Positions 8,003 through 18,625 are shown, counted from the stretch's first letter. The stretch is DNA of 56,696 bases from Pelagophyceae sp. CCMP2097 (GCA_026770575.1 MU657209.1:202383-259078); one strand, 5' to 3'. Program-made: numbers and translations. The notes: a model not told the origin generated them from the letters alone.

Positions 8003-10335
8003 CTACCGAAACGGGTTGGGTTGCTGCGTGGCGTCGTAAGGCGGCGGTGGTGGCGGCGGGGGTGCGGGCTGGGCCGCCTGGCGGTCGAAGATCCAATTGA
8101 CAACCTCATTGTCTTCCGTCATGCCCGCGGCGACGGCGGCGCGCGCGTCGTCGGCCGAGAGACCCATGGCGATGACGCGCGCCACCACCGCGTGGTCCTC
8201 GGGCGGCGGCGGCGGCGGCACTGACGTCGGCAGCCGCGTCAGCGCCGCCGCAGCGAGAAGCGGCGGCGGGCTCGGCCGCGACGTCGCCGGCGACGCGGGC
8301 GGCGGCGGCGGCGGCGGCGACTGCCGAATGACGTGCTCCTCGGGCGTCGAATAGGGCAGCGGCACCGTCGGCCGCCGGATCGTGAGCGCAACCTACGGCC
8401 ACCGCGTCGAAAAGGCGCCCGGGGCGACCGCGGACCCCGGCACTTTGATGCTTGCGAAGGACGGACCGACGGGTGCGTCCGGCGCGCGCGCAGCGCGGCG
8501 ACGACGTCGGCCTGTGAAAAACGTCGGTTCGAGGATGAGCGACTCATTCTCAGATACAGGCGAGTTTCGGTGCCTCACGGTGGTGCGGACTTCTTCGTCT
8601 CCGACTTTGAGGATCTCGTCGCGCGACTTGATGCCCGCGTCGCCGGCGACGGACGGCGTCGCGAGCGAGTGCACGCGGACGATGTGGTTCCTAGAGCGGC
8701 CACGGTGAAAGCCGACGGCGCGCTCCGGGATGGTGCGCTTGCTCTGATGGTTCTCCCGACCACAATCTCCGGCGCGGCGGGTGACACGACGTCGTTTTGC
8801 AGTTCGAGGCCGAGGCCGTGCTCGAGGTCGATTGGCACCGTCGCGGAGAAGACGATGGAAGAGTTGTCCGCCGCCGCCGCCGCCGCGGGCACCGGGCGCG
8901 CCGGCTTGGGCGAGCCGGCGGCGCGACGCGACGAGTCGTGCGAGTGGTGCACGATGTTCGTCGGCGACGAGAGCGGCATGGCCACGCCCGAGCCACCGGA
9001 GCGCGCCTGCACGGCGCGCAGGCCGCCCGCCGCGCCGGGCGCCGACCCGGCCGCGGAAACGATCTCAAAGTCGTCAGTCGTGACCTTGCCGCCGCGCGCG
9101 ACGTACGCCGCGGCCGACTTTGGCGCGTCTCGCTTGGCGCCGAGCGCCGCGGCGCGCGCCAAAGCGGCGGCGTCGATGCGCTCGACCCAGTCGCGCGCCG
9201 TGGCCGCGTCGCGCGCTGCGACGACGAAGGACTTTTCGCGCGAGAGGACCAAGAATTCCCAGGCGGCGAGACCGCCGCCGCCGTTTGCCGAGGCGATGCC
9301 GGCGGTGCCGCCGAGGGCGACGTAGCACTCCTCCAGAGCGAGCTCGCGGTGGACGCTGTAGCGGCCGGCGGCGGACTCGGTCGAGTCGTTCTCCACCGGC
9401 GAGTTTCCAAAGTCCACCGACTTGCGGGCGTCCGTCGACTCTGCCAACGTATTTGCAAAGGACGTCCGGCGCGCGGCGGACATGCGGTTCGCGTACTGCT
9501 TCATCTTGTCGACGGAGTGCGCGACGTCGCCGTAGCACAGTGCTAAGTCAAAAAGGACAAAGTACGCGTCCACCGGCCCGCGCTTCGTGATGCGAGAAAA
9601 GGGCGCGTCACATATCGCGCTGCCGCTAAAAGCCGGCCCGACCCAGGCCAGCGTCGCGTCGCACCGCTGGAAGACGGCCGCCACCCTCGAAAGCTTCAAC
9701 CGCCGCACCTCTTCGACCTTGATCTCGCCGTCGATGGCCAGCGCCGCGCGCCGCACCACCACCTCGGCGCGCGCAGCGTCCGCCGTCGGCAGGTCGGCCT
9801 TTTCCAGACGCTTCTTCAACTCGCAGATTAAGAGGACGTACCGCGGTGCTCTTTGGACGGGAATAATGACTAAAGAGGCCCAGGTCAGCCTTCGCGCGTT
9901 GGCCGGCTGCAGCTCGCAGCACTTTGCAAACGCGTCGAGCGAGACGGACTTGCCGCGCAGGGCCACGAGCTCGGACCACGTGGACATAAACACTCCGACG
10001 TACGACCCGTAAGCGGCGACGATATGCACCTCGTGCTGTTCAAAGCACTGCGCAAACGTTGCAGTGTGCTGCGCCTGTTCGAACGCGGCGAGTGTCGTCG
10101 ATGAGACGTCGAGGATTGCGTCGAGAGGCTTGAAGAGACGGTCCAACAGAAGCAGCAAAGCGTCGCCATCCAGCGCATCGTCGGCTTTGGCCACGCCCGA
10201 TGCCAGCGCCGCGGCCCAGTCGCGCAGCGGGCGCACGAAGACGGCGCGCAGCGTGGTCAGGTCGTCAAAGAGCGACTTCTCAGTCGAATAGACCTCTTCG
10301 CTCGCGCGCCGCGCGCCCTCGTCGCGCAATCCCAT
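8003..10335 (-). CDS. RhoGEF (DH)-PH-PDZ-UBA multidomain protein
   Basis: Four exons, 10335-8786, 8690-8579, 8511-8467 and 8392-8003, give 698 residues. About residues 8-190 look like a DH (Dbl homology) domain that exchanges nucleotide on Rho-family GTPases (SLFDDLTTLRAVFVRPL, LVIIPVQRAPRYVLLICELKK). A PH domain follows (about 210-380, ending WVERIDAAALARAA). PDZ lies at about 493-578 (HGLGLELQNDVV, HIVRVHSLATPSVAGDAGIK, DEILKVGDEEV, VALTIRR) and is split over the three introns. After a proline-rich linker comes a C-terminal UBA domain (ARVIAMGLSADDARAAVAAG..EVVNWIFD). The first donor (8785, GTCACC) is the least certain. It likely acts at membranes, coupling Rho signalling to ubiquitin; that role is inference. 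Confidence 0.82.
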
Positions 10336-10600
10336 ACCGCCGAGAAATCGCTCTCAAGCACGCGCAGAGTCGGCGACCTAGCAGGCCAGACGCATACGGG
10401 CTAACGCGGCCTCGTCGCGCGGCCCTCGCTTCGTACTCGCGGATCCGGATGTTTTAGATTTTCGAGCGGCTTTGCAAAATCGCGCAAAGGCGCTGGATTT
10501 GCCGGCATCCTTGGTCGCGAATTTATCGCGCCGGAAATTACCCGACACGAGACAGCACGACGCCGGCATATCCCTCAACACGTCTCGTCAGTGGCCGTTC
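10336..10600. promoter_or_regulatory. Divergent promoter region, RhoGEF and thioredoxin genes
   Basis: The 265 bp between two opposed ATGs must hold both upstream regions. No TATA box or other clear motif is seen. Confidence 0.4.
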
Positions 10601-11502
10601 ATGGCGCCTTTCCCGGTCTCGCTTCGGCTGGCGCTGTGCCTGTCCGCGGCGTACGCCTTCCAGGCGCCAAAGGCGCGCAGGGCGCCCTTTGTGAGACACG
10701 CGGTAGTGGAAATCAAAAGCGAATCCGAACTCGAAGACGCCTGGGCCCAAGGCAAGGCCGCCGACAAGATCGTGCGTCGCCCCGCCGCCGCAGACGCGGG
10801 CCACGCTGGCCCCGGAATTCTCGCGGCGCGACCGGGGAGGGCCGTCGGCGCGGCATTGAAGGCTGCTCAACCGATCTTCGCCGACGACGGCGCGCCCTAG
10901 GTCGCGGTCAAGTATTACGCCACGTGGTGCAAGGCGTGCAAGACCATCGAGCCGCGCTTCCGACGTGCGTGCGCGCGTTTGCATGCGGGGAGAAACCTCT
11001 GCGAGGGACGCGGCCGCGCACGTGCGCTCTCGCGCGGACCCGCCGCCCCGGTCCTTCCGGCCGCGCCCGAGGCGTCGTCGCAGGCATGGCCGACGAGTAC
11101 ACCGACGCCGGCACGTTTTACCAGGTGGAGTTCACCGCGAATAAAGAGCTCTGCAGGAGGTGCGCACCCCGCCCCGGGCCGCCGCGCGCCGAGAGGTTTC
11201 CGATGCCGGCGCCCCCCGATGCCGGCGCTCCCCGACGCCGCCGCCGCAGAATGGACGTGCAGAAGCTGCCGTGCGTGCAGTTCTTCAAAGGCGCGGACTT
11301 AGTCGATACACTGTGCGCCGTCACATGTGTCCCTTTCGCCGCCGCGGATGAGCACCGCCGGCGCACTCGGCGACGCAGGCTCTGCGGGCCCAAGAAGTTC
11401 GACGAGGTCCGAACGCGCATGTCCGGGCTCGCCGGCGGCGCGGTCGCGCCCACGGACGCCGCAAACACGGAGTCGCTCGACATCGACGCCGACGGCGAGT
11501 GA
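10601..11502 (+). CDS. Thioredoxin-like protein with plastid-type presequence
   Basis: Five exons, 10601-10771, 10901-10964, 11084-11159, 11250-11312 and 11379-11502, give 165 residues. All introns are GTGCG..AG. The N-terminus is a signal peptide ending AAYAF/QAPKARRAPF, the phenylalanine-containing junction of proteins imported into secondary red plastids. The thioredoxin fold follows: VAVKYYATWCKACKTIEPRF with active-site Cys67 and Cys70, then FYQVEFTANKELCRR and the cis-proline strand KLPCVQFF. The dithiol motif is WCKAC rather than WCGPC, which should shift its redox behaviour. The start is the ATG giving MAPFPVSLRLALCL. It probably reduces or oxidises plastid protein disulfides. Confidence 0.88.
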
Positions 11503-12842
11503 AGATGCCCTGTGCGGCCGTCGCAGAGGCGAGCAGACGGCCGCCCCGTGGTCGTCCGACGGTCGTAACGAATTCAGACAATTTGTGCCTCGCGGTCGCC
11601 ATCTTCTCATCGGGGGGGACGCTGTGGAGCGCAAGGCAAGGAGCGCCGGTGCCTCTTGCGTTGGGAAGGTGTTTCAATTAGACTGCAAATCGTGGGGTCG
11701 ACGGCAGGGCCGCTGCGAAGACGGGGCGTCCCGCGCATTGTGTGTCAGCTGATGAGCACAACTTCGCGGAAGAACGACTTGTGGCGGTATCCGACGATGC
11801 GCACCGCGCTGCTCTTCGCGGCGCCGCCGGGCCAAGCCCGCCGCGCGGCTTCGCGGCGCTCGAGCAAGGCGCTCGGCGTCGCGGGTTGTTTGCCCTTTCG
11901 CCGCTCGAGGCGCTCGACGTCGAACCTAGAAAAAACACGTCAGCGCCCGTGCGTGCGAGCAGACCGCCGCAGAGAAGTCCAGTCGCTGTCGGACTGGATA
12001 GGGTCCGCAGAGGACCGTATAGGGCCCCCAAAAGGACCGTAAAGGGGTCCGTAAAAAGGGTCCGTAGAGGACCGCGTAGGGTCCTTAGAAGACTGTAGAG
12101 GACCCGGACCGTAGAGGGTCCGTATAGGGTCTCTATAGAGTCCGTCGAGGCCCTTTGTTTGACCCAGTCTCGCCGTATAGGATAGGGTCGTCAAAGTCGG
12201 TGTAGACCCTGACAGGAGGGCACTCACCTGGTTCCGTCGTCTCTGGTTCTGTCGTCTTTCGTTTCTTCGCCGTCATCGGACGACATGTCGGCCGACGTGT
12301 CCGCCGTTTGCGGCGGTCCGGCCCGGCCGGGCCATCGCTCCGCGGGGTCGCGGCTCGGAGTGAGGTGGTCGCCCCGTACCCAGAAGAAGTGGGCGCCAGT
12401 CAACAAGGAGACCTGTTTCCGCACGGTGCGCAAGACCTTTGGAGACGGCGGCTCCGGCTCCACCGACCCTGAGCGCGGTCGGTCGAGCGGGGACATGATG
12501 TGCACTGAAGCCGCGCGGAACCCGAGTCAGCAGTTCTAGAGCTTTTCTAATTTCGGCTAAGCTTCTCCTACAACTTTCGAACTTCTACAACGTACCGATT
12601 TGCATATAATTTTTGAATCGGAAGCTCGCGGACTCTCATTTCAGTCGAAACGAACCGAAATAACCAAGTGCAAAGATCGTGGTATTTACCGAGTATTTCC
12701 TAGGAAAATACCCTCAACATTTGTGACTATGAGTTCCGCACGATTTAGCGAGTCTCGGTTTGAACTGCTAGTGGCGTCAAAGCCTCCGGGTCACGACCAC
12801 CCGAAGGCGACACAGTCTCTCGGCCTCTTTTGAGCCCGGGCG
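11503..12842. other. Intergenic region with short alternating repeats
   Basis: No gene is convincing. Open frames around 11742-12098 and 12224-12539 exist on both strands but resemble no family. A patch of GGTCC/GGACC repeats lies at 11993-12195. The part 12530-12780 is relatively AT-rich and seems empty. Confidence 0.5.
11993..12195. repeat. Degenerate array of AGGGTCCGTA / GAGGACCGTA units
   Basis: About ten imperfect copies of a 10-12-nt unit occur as GGGTCCGTA and as its near-inverse GAGGACCGTA, giving interleaved direct and inverted order. Units drift and spacing varies. Confidence 0.65.
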
Positions 12843-14195
12843 ATGCGGCACCTCGTGGCGGCCGTCGCGATCCTCGCAGGAGCGACGGGTTTTAACAGCC
12901 CGATGCGCCCGATCCGCCCGCAGCCGCTCCAGCCGCGAGGTGCTCGCCGGCCGCGGCGCCGGCCCTGCACGCCGGCGCCGCTCGCGTCGCAGCAAGGTCC
13001 GTCCGCGCGGCGTCTCCGCGCGGCGGTTTTCGCACGCGTCGTCGTAGGTCCGGCGTACCAGCTCGGCAAGTTCTTTGGACAAATCCGACGCCGCAACGAC
13101 GCGGCGGCGACGCCGGCGGTGCAAGCGCCAGTGCCGCAGGTCGTGCTGACGGTGGCGCCGCAGCCCGAGGCGGCGCTGGAGCCGGCGGCGGCGGCAGAGC
13201 TGGCGGCGGAGCCGGCGGTGCAATCGGCGGAGCCGGCGGTGCAAGCGCCAGAGCCGCAGGTCGTGCTGACGGTGGCGCCGCAGCCCGAGGCGGCGCCGGA
13301 GCCGGCGGTTGAGCCGGCGGCGCGGCCGGGCGATTCGCCGGCCAGCCGGCCGTCCGGGAAAGTCACGGGCCGCTGGAGTTCCTGGTTCAAACCAAAAGTC
13401 TCGTACGCCTACGAGGACGCCAACGACTATTACGCCATCCTCCGCGTCGACGAGACGGCGCCGTACTCTGCCATCCGGAGCGCGTTCAAAAAACGGATTG
13501 TGACTTGCCACCCGGACGTCGACAAGTCGCCGGAAGCGGCAGCCGAGTTTCGAAGAGTGGTCGACGCGCACGAGTGCCTCAAGGACGAAAAGGCGCGCAG
13601 CGCTTATGACGGCACGCGGGCCGTGGCCAAGTTTGCGAAATTCGCCGACACGGTGGTGGACGAAATCGCCGTGCCCATCGTGCGCGACATCGCTCTCCCC
13701 TTCGTGCGCGACATCGCGGTGCCGTTTGTGCGCGACACGGCCGTGCCCTTTGTGTGGGGCGCGTCGCTGAAGGTCCGGCGCGAGGCGCTCAAGGCGGCGC
13801 GGCGCAAAAACGCCGCGAAAGTGGTCGGCATGGCCGCCGCGGGATTCGTCGTCGCGGGGCCCATCGGCGCCGTCGCCGCCGGCACGGCGGCAAACATGCG
13901 AAACGAAGCGCAGCTCGAACCAAAGGTCGAGGCCCTGCTCTCCTCGGCGCCGACCGTCGAGGCCGTGCTCTCCTCGGCGCCCACCGTCGAGGCCGTGCTC
14001 TCCCCACCGACGGTCGAGTCCGTGCTCTCGTCGACGGTCGACTCCATGTACCCCGCCGCTCGAGACGAGGGGCCAGACGCGCCCCGCGAGGCAAAGCTCC
14101 GGAGGAAACTCCGCAGGCTCGGCCTCGACACTAAGGGCGACAACGATGAACTCGTGGCGAGGCTCCGCGCCGCCGAGCAACCAAAGCCGACGTGA
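12843..14195 (+). CDS. DnaJ-domain protein with plastid-type presequence and C-terminal SAP-like motif
   Basis: Intronless, 450 residues. The N-terminus (MRHLVAAVAILAGATGFNSP) is a signal peptide with a G-F junction typical of secondary-plastid import. A low-complexity Ala/Pro/Glu region contains a duplicated unit (PQVVLTVAPQPEAA twice). The J domain is at about residues 188-256 (YYAILRVDETAPYSAIRSAF) with the essential HPD (CHPDVDKSP), so it should stimulate an Hsp70 ATPase. Next come four 8-residue repeats (IAVPIVRD, IALPFVRD, IAVPFVRD, TAVPFVWG), a glycine/alanine-rich hydrophobic segment, several APTVEAVLSS repeats and a final SAP-like helix pair (KLRRKLRRLGLDTKGDNDELVARL). SAP motifs bind DNA, so a role near plastid nucleoids is possible but inferred. 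Confidence 0.88.
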   Translation: MRHLVAAVAILAGATGFNSPMRPIRPQPLQPRGARRPRRRPCTPAPLASQQGPSARRLRAAVFARVVVGPAYQLGKFFGQIRRRNDAAATPAVQAPVPQVVLTVAPQPEAALEPAAAAELAAEPAVQSAEPAVQAPEPQVVLTVAPQPEAAPEPAVEPAARPGDSPASRPSGKVTGRWSSWFKPKVSYAYEDANDYYAILRVDETAPYSAIRSAFKKRIVTCHPDVDKSPEAAAEFRRVVDAHECLKDEKARSAYDGTRAVAKFAKFADTVVDEIAVPIVRDIALPFVRDIAVPFVRDTAVPFVWGASLKVRREALKAARRKNAAKVVGMAAAGFVVAGPIGAVAAGTAANMRNEAQLEPKVEALLSSAPTVEAVLSSAPTVEAVLSPPTVESVLSSTVDSMYPAARDEGPDAPREAKLRRKLRRLGLDTKGDNDELVARLRAAEQPKPT

Positions 14196-14744
14196 CCCGC
14201 CGCAGGGCGCGTTTTAAAATGAGTAAGACTTGTCGCCCTGTGAACTACTTATTGCCTTGCGAACTGCTTCGGCGCCGCCGCCCCAGCCGCTCTCCGGCGT
14301 CGGCACATCCCGGCGGGAGTCGCCGTCTCTGTTTCACTGCGAGGGGAAGTATATTCACGTGTACGGCGCGTGTACAGGACGAGCAGCCAAATTCGTATGC
14401 CAAGCGGAGTAGAAACGTGAACGAGCAGGCTCGAGGGGAAGAATATTCACGTGTACGACGCGTGTACAGCACGAGCAGCCAAATTCGCATGCCAAGCGGA
14501 GTAGAAACGTGAACGAGCGGGCTCGAACTCGCGACCTCATGCAAGACATTTGAACTGGAGGGCCCATCGGACGGGCGGCTGGCTCGAGGGGAAGAATATT
14601 CACGTATCGACGCGTGTCTGGCTCGAGGGGGGTTGTCCGTTTTCACAAAATGGTTTCTAAAATGGTTTCTAAAATCCGGTTTCGCCAAAAAGGTTTTAAA
14701 CAAAAACAAGACCCGAGCGGCCTCGGACGGTGCATCGCGGCTCG
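14196..14744. other. Intergenic region with 92-bp repeats
   Basis: No gene is seen. It contains two full copies and one partial copy of a repeat unit at 14341-14632 and is the 5' flank of the ITPase gene. Confidence 0.6.
14341..14632. repeat. 92-bp tandem repeat with third partial copy
   Basis: Copies start at 14341, 14433 and 14586 with GAGGGGAAG(T/A)ATATTCACGT. The first two carry AAATTCG(T/C)ATGCCAAGCGG and GTAGAAACGTGAACGAGC. The third is cut to about 47 bp. Between copies 2 and 3 lies a sequence with a tRNA B-box-like GAGTTCGAGCCC on the minus strand. Confidence 0.8.
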
Positions 14745-15680
14745 ATGAAGCTCTCGTGGGTTATCCTGACGGCGGCGGCGTGCCCCGCAGCCGTGGCGTA
14801 CACGCACGCGCAGCCGCGGCGGCAGCGCGGTTCGCGGGCCGTAAGGCGGGCTACAGGGGCCTCTGAAGAAGTGCTCTCCGGCGGCGAGATGCTCTCCGGC
14901 GACGACCTCTCTCCAGAGTGCGTCATCATCAAGTTCGTCACGTCCAACCCGAAGAAGCTGCGAGAAGTGTCCGCGATCATGGGCGAGAAGGGGCTGCCGC
15001 TGCCTTTGCAAAGAATCGACATTGACCTCGACGAGTGCGTCCGCCGTCGCCTGCGGCACTCGCTTTTCGGGCAGCGGCCTTTGTAGGCTCCAGAGCGAGT
15101 CGCCGGAGAAGATCGCGGCGGCGAAGTGTCGTTTGGCGGCGGAGGCGACTGGCGGTCCGGTGCTCGTCGACGACACTTCTCTTTGCCTCGAGGCGCTTGG
15201 GGGCATGCCAGGACCGTACATCAAGTGGTTCTCCAACAAGGCGAGCCAGCGCGACACTTTAGTTCGAATGCTCGACGGGTTCGAGAACAAAAGGGCTTAT
15301 GCGCAGTCTTGCATCGCCTTCTCTGTGCGTGCCCCGTTACAACTTGCGCGCCCCGGCTTTCACCGCCTCTGCAGGTGGGCCCGGGCACGGTGCCGCTCGT
15401 CTTCAGCGGCCGCGTGGACGGCACGATCGTCGAGCCTCGCGGCGACGCTGGTTTTGGCTGGGACAACGTCTTCCGGCCCGACGGCGCCGAGCGCACCTTT
15501 GCGGAGATGGACGCCGCCGAGAAGAACAAGATCTCGCACCGCGCTAGAGCGCTGGCCTCGCTTTCCGCCTACCTCTTCGCGCACCGCGAGATTTTGACCC
15601 AGCTCTGCCTCGAGCACCTCGCCGAACCGGAGCCGCAGGAGGACCGCTTCACCTTTGTGCGACGACAAGAAGAACTCTAA
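14745..15680 (+). CDS. ITPA: Inosine triphosphate pyrophosphatase (Ham1 family)
   Basis: Exons 14745-15034, 15087-15324 and 15375-15680 give 277 residues; introns of 52 and 50 nt are GTGCGT..AG. The Ham1/ITPase fold is clear: [16 protein letters not shown] (N-terminal nucleotide-binding motif), [47 protein letters not shown] and [19 protein letters not shown]. It hydrolyses ITP, dITP or XTP to the monophosphate plus pyrophosphate, cleaning the nucleotide pool. The roughly 60-residue N-terminal extension begins [19 protein letters not shown], a signal peptide, so an organelle (perhaps plastid) or secretory destination is likely, unusual for this normally cytosolic enzyme. Catalytic residues appear intact. 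Confidence 0.92.
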
Positions 15681-15795
15681 AAGGCGCATACGGCGGAATC
15701 CAACCGACCACCTTTGAGACATTCCGCCCCCGCGACGGGTCTGGAAGAGGGCACACGTGGATCAACATAACAACATACAACGGTCCGCTAGTCCG

Positions 15796-16864
15796 CTACT
15801 GCGTCTTCCAGCCGACGAGCTCCTTGACGAGGTTCGGGAGGAGCGTGAACGTGAACAGCGGGTGCTGCATCATCTGCATCGGCCGGACGTGAAAGAGCGA
15901 GACTGCGACGGAGGTGACTTCAGGCAGGTAGTCGACGGTGTGCCACCATAACGTCGGGACGAAGAGCAAATCGCCGGGCTCCGTCGTGACGGTGTAGCGG
16001 TCGACGTGCCCCACGTCGTCGACGTCTGCGAAGATGTAGCCGCGGCCGTCCAGCGCGACCTTTGGCCGCAGGCCGCGCGAGTCCGACGGCGCGACGAGCG
16101 TCCACACCTTGGAGCCTTGGAGCTGCACCGCGACGTTGGCGATGGGCTCGCAGTGCCTAGGGAGCTCAGCGTCCGGACCCGGCAAACGTGCATGCATCGG
16201 CCACGCACAGCTCGGTGCGCACGCGCTTGCCAGCCTCGCCGCGCGAGGCGAAGAGCGGGACGGTGAGGAGCGACCCGACGAAGGCAGGTGCGAAGGGGCG
16301 GTACCGGAAGAGTTTTCGGAGTTTGCGCAGCGGCAGCTGCCGCAGTAGCTGCGGGAACTTTCGGAAGACGGCCTCGGTGCCCGTCTTGGCGCGCGCGCCG
16401 CCGGCGAGGAGCTTTAGGACGTCTCCGAGTGGCGCGCGCGCGCCGGGCGACAGGCCGCCGGCTTCCTTGCCGACGGCCGCGTCGGCAAAGTACGCCACGA
16501 CGACGTCGCCCTGCGGCGCCTTGGCGAAGAACGTGGCGTTCCAATTTCGCGCCGCGCGGCCGCGCAGGCTGCGGACCACAAAGGGCCGCGAGAGGTCTAA
16601 ATGAGCGTCGGACGGGCCGCCGTACGCGTGCACCGCGACATCGAAGACGCGGCCCACGTGGCCCGCGCGCTCCGCGTGCCAGCGGTCCAACACGCGTTTC
16701 TCCAGCCGCTCCGCGAACCGCGGCGCAGCCAGCGGCCACGCCGCGAGGACCATCTGGCTCGCACTCCATCGAACATCACCGCTCCACCGAGCGTCCTCGC
16801 AGAGGCGCAGCGACAAGACGACGCCGGCGAGAGCGAAGAGGGAGAGCCGCCAGCCGCCGGCCAT
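15796..16864 (-). CDS. JmjC/cupin-8 2OG-Fe(II) oxygenase with N-terminal membrane segment
   Basis: Exons 16864-16209 and 16156-15796 (52-nt GTGCGT..TAG intron) give 338 residues; the junction makes RTEL/HCEPIANVAV. The C-terminal third carries cupin-8/JmjC hallmarks: HxE at about residues 220-222, QLQGSKVWTLVAPSDS (2OG-binding side), then PGDLLFVPTLWWHTVDYL with the distal His at about 291. These form the facial triad that binds Fe(II), so a protein or small-molecule hydroxylase is likely. The N-terminus (MAGGWRLSLFALAGVVLSLRL) is a signal or anchor. The middle region is arginine/alanine-rich without a known domain. Its 3' end faces the ITPase gene 116 bp away. Confidence 0.82.
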
Positions 16865-17313
16865 CACAAGCGCGTCCTCGGTGGCTTGTACGCCGAGCAG
16901 CGGTGGCACCAGCCCTTTACCCAGAGTGCTGCGACGCGCCAGCGGCGACTGCCTCGGCGAGTCTGGCCACTAGATAGACGTCGTCGACCAGCGCCGAGCC
17001 GCCGCCGGCGCCACGCTAGCCTGCTCGGCCTTGCACTTTGATCCTTTTAAGCGATATTTACTTTAAACGATCAAACAGTCGGCGCGGAGGGCATGCGAAG
17101 CGATACGAACAACGCCGCTCGGGGCCCCGGGGAGGTCCCCGCGGGCGCTGTGGCGAGGGCGCGAGTCTCAGGAGCACCGCTGCGAGGCGCGAGGCCGGGC
17201 CGGACCTGCCCTCCTGATGGCGACTTGAGATCGCTGCGAGTCCAAGCAGCCCGCAAAAGCGGGTATTTAATTTACAGATCCCACGGAGGCGAGCGTCGAA
17301 GATCGGCTCGAGT
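16865..17313. other. Intergenic region
   Basis: Nothing supported is seen apart from the 5' flank of the JmjC gene and the 3' flank of the Mpv17 gene, both minus strand. Confidence 0.5.
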
Positions 17314-18098
17314 TCACCCCCCGCGTATCTTCGTGCACATGGCCGTTATCGGCTTTTGGAGGTTTCGTTCCGAGACCGTTGAGACGGCGCCGCCGCGGTT
17401 CGCGGAGAGGACGCAGACGTAGCCAAACGAGACGACGGAGCACCACGGGACGCGCCAGTGCGGCGGCATGAGGCCGTACGTCACGCAGTGCGCGGGGACC
17501 CAGATGGACCACGCCGTCATCCAGTCGTCAACGGCGCTCTCCGCGTAGTGTGACATCGCGTCGTTGATCGTCCCGGGCGCCAGCCGCGCCGTCGAGATGG
17601 CCTCGCGCATCGTGTAAAAGACCGGGAAGAAGACGAGGGGGTCCAGGATCGCGGTGGTCGCCAAGATCTTTTTGGACACCGCCGGGAGCGAGTGGCCGGG
17701 GAACATGCGTTCCAGCACGCGGCCGAACATGACGTACTGGAACGCTCCCTGGTATGCAAAGCCGAAGACGCCGAAAACCTGCGCACACCATAGGACACAT
17801 GCGTCACGCGGTTGGTGGAGCGTTGGATGCAGAGGAGTCAGGGCTCCCACGTGGTTGGCGAAACATTAGGTCCAGGGAAGCCCCGCCGGGCGAGGAAGAT
17901 GACACGCAGGATGCGACGCACTGCGAGGCGGCGCACGTCGACCTCGGGCTTGCGCTCGAAGCAGATTTGCGTCACCGCGTCGGCGGTCGTCGACTTTGCG
18001 CCGGAGAGGACAGACGCGAACTTGAACGGATGCGCAGCCACGCGCTGGTTGCACCACGAGATGAAGCCTCGGCTCGCGAGGGCCCCAGCTCCGATCAT
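17314..18098 (-). CDS. Mpv17/PMP22 family membrane protein, copy A
   Basis: Exons 18098-17922 and 17778-17314 (143-nt intron, GTGCGT donor) give 213 residues. The family hallmarks are a short N-terminal segment (LASRGFISWCNQRVAAHPFKF), GAKSTTADAVTQICFE, VFGVFGFAYQGAFQYVMFGRVLERMFPG, then WSIWVPAHCVTYGLMPPHWRVPWCSVVSFGYVC. Mpv17/PMP22 proteins are four-helix channels or carriers of the mitochondrial inner membrane or peroxisome. It is paired head-to-head with a close paralogue at 18626. The C-terminal tail beyond the last helix differs from copy B. Confidence 0.9.
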
Positions 18099-18625
18099 CT
18101 CGGGTGGAGAGTCCTTGCCCTGCGGGTGGAGAGTCCTTGCCCTCGCGTTCTCCGAGCGGGCTCCAGCTATCCGGGATGGGCGCGAGGCCACTCCTCTGAG
18201 TGCCGCCACTAGACCTCGGCAGCACGCTAATGCGGATGTGTCGCGTCTATCTGGTGGATGGGCCACACCCTCGGTGAGCGCGAGGGCTCAGAGTCACCCC
18301 GACCTGCAGGCTTGACCTGCGGTTCGAATGCTAACCCCGAAAATTTTGGAAACCCGCATATCGCCGTACGGCACTTAATCTTGGCGAAGGGCAGTTCTCG
18401 GGCACTGCCAGTGTCAGCCCGAGGGTGTTCTCATCAAAATGACTGCTCCGTGGGGCGCGTAGAGGATCGGAGGACTAGCCCCTCGACGCGACGTACTGTC
18501 GGAGGGAGCGGCTCTCGCAACGCGCCAAACCCGGCTAAGAAGGTGGAGCCTCTGGGACCCTCCCCCAGCTTGCACCCTGTCCAAAACGTTCGGAGAGCAA
18601 AGGCAAGAAGGACTCTCCACACGAG
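18099..18625. promoter_or_regulatory. Shared region between head-to-head Mpv17 paralogues
   Basis: No gene is seen. About 45 bp next to each ATG are an inverted copy of each other (GGCAAG-AAGGACTCTCCAC side). On the copy A side this piece is tandemly duplicated (CGGGTGGAGAGTCCTTGCCC at 18101 and 18123). The rest of the spacer shows no symmetry. Confidence 0.55.

Noticed and set aside
13110..13330. CRISPR-like or minisatellite non-coding array
   Set aside because: The repeats are in-frame Ala/Pro/Glu coding repeats within the DnaJ protein.
12843..14180. 467-residue minus-strand frame opposite the DnaJ gene
   Set aside because: It mirrors the repeats of the DnaJ gene; the plus strand has the J domain with HPD and a signal peptide.
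14500..14600. Possible tRNA gene on the minus strand
   Set aside because: A B-box-like GAGTTCGAGCCC is present, but the T-stem does not pair properly and no acceptor stem or convincing anticodon arm forms.
15870..16769. Alternative 299-residue minus-strand frame over the JmjC gene
   Set aside because: It is arginine-rich with no motif, while the frame used carries the HxE and His ligands and a clean intron.
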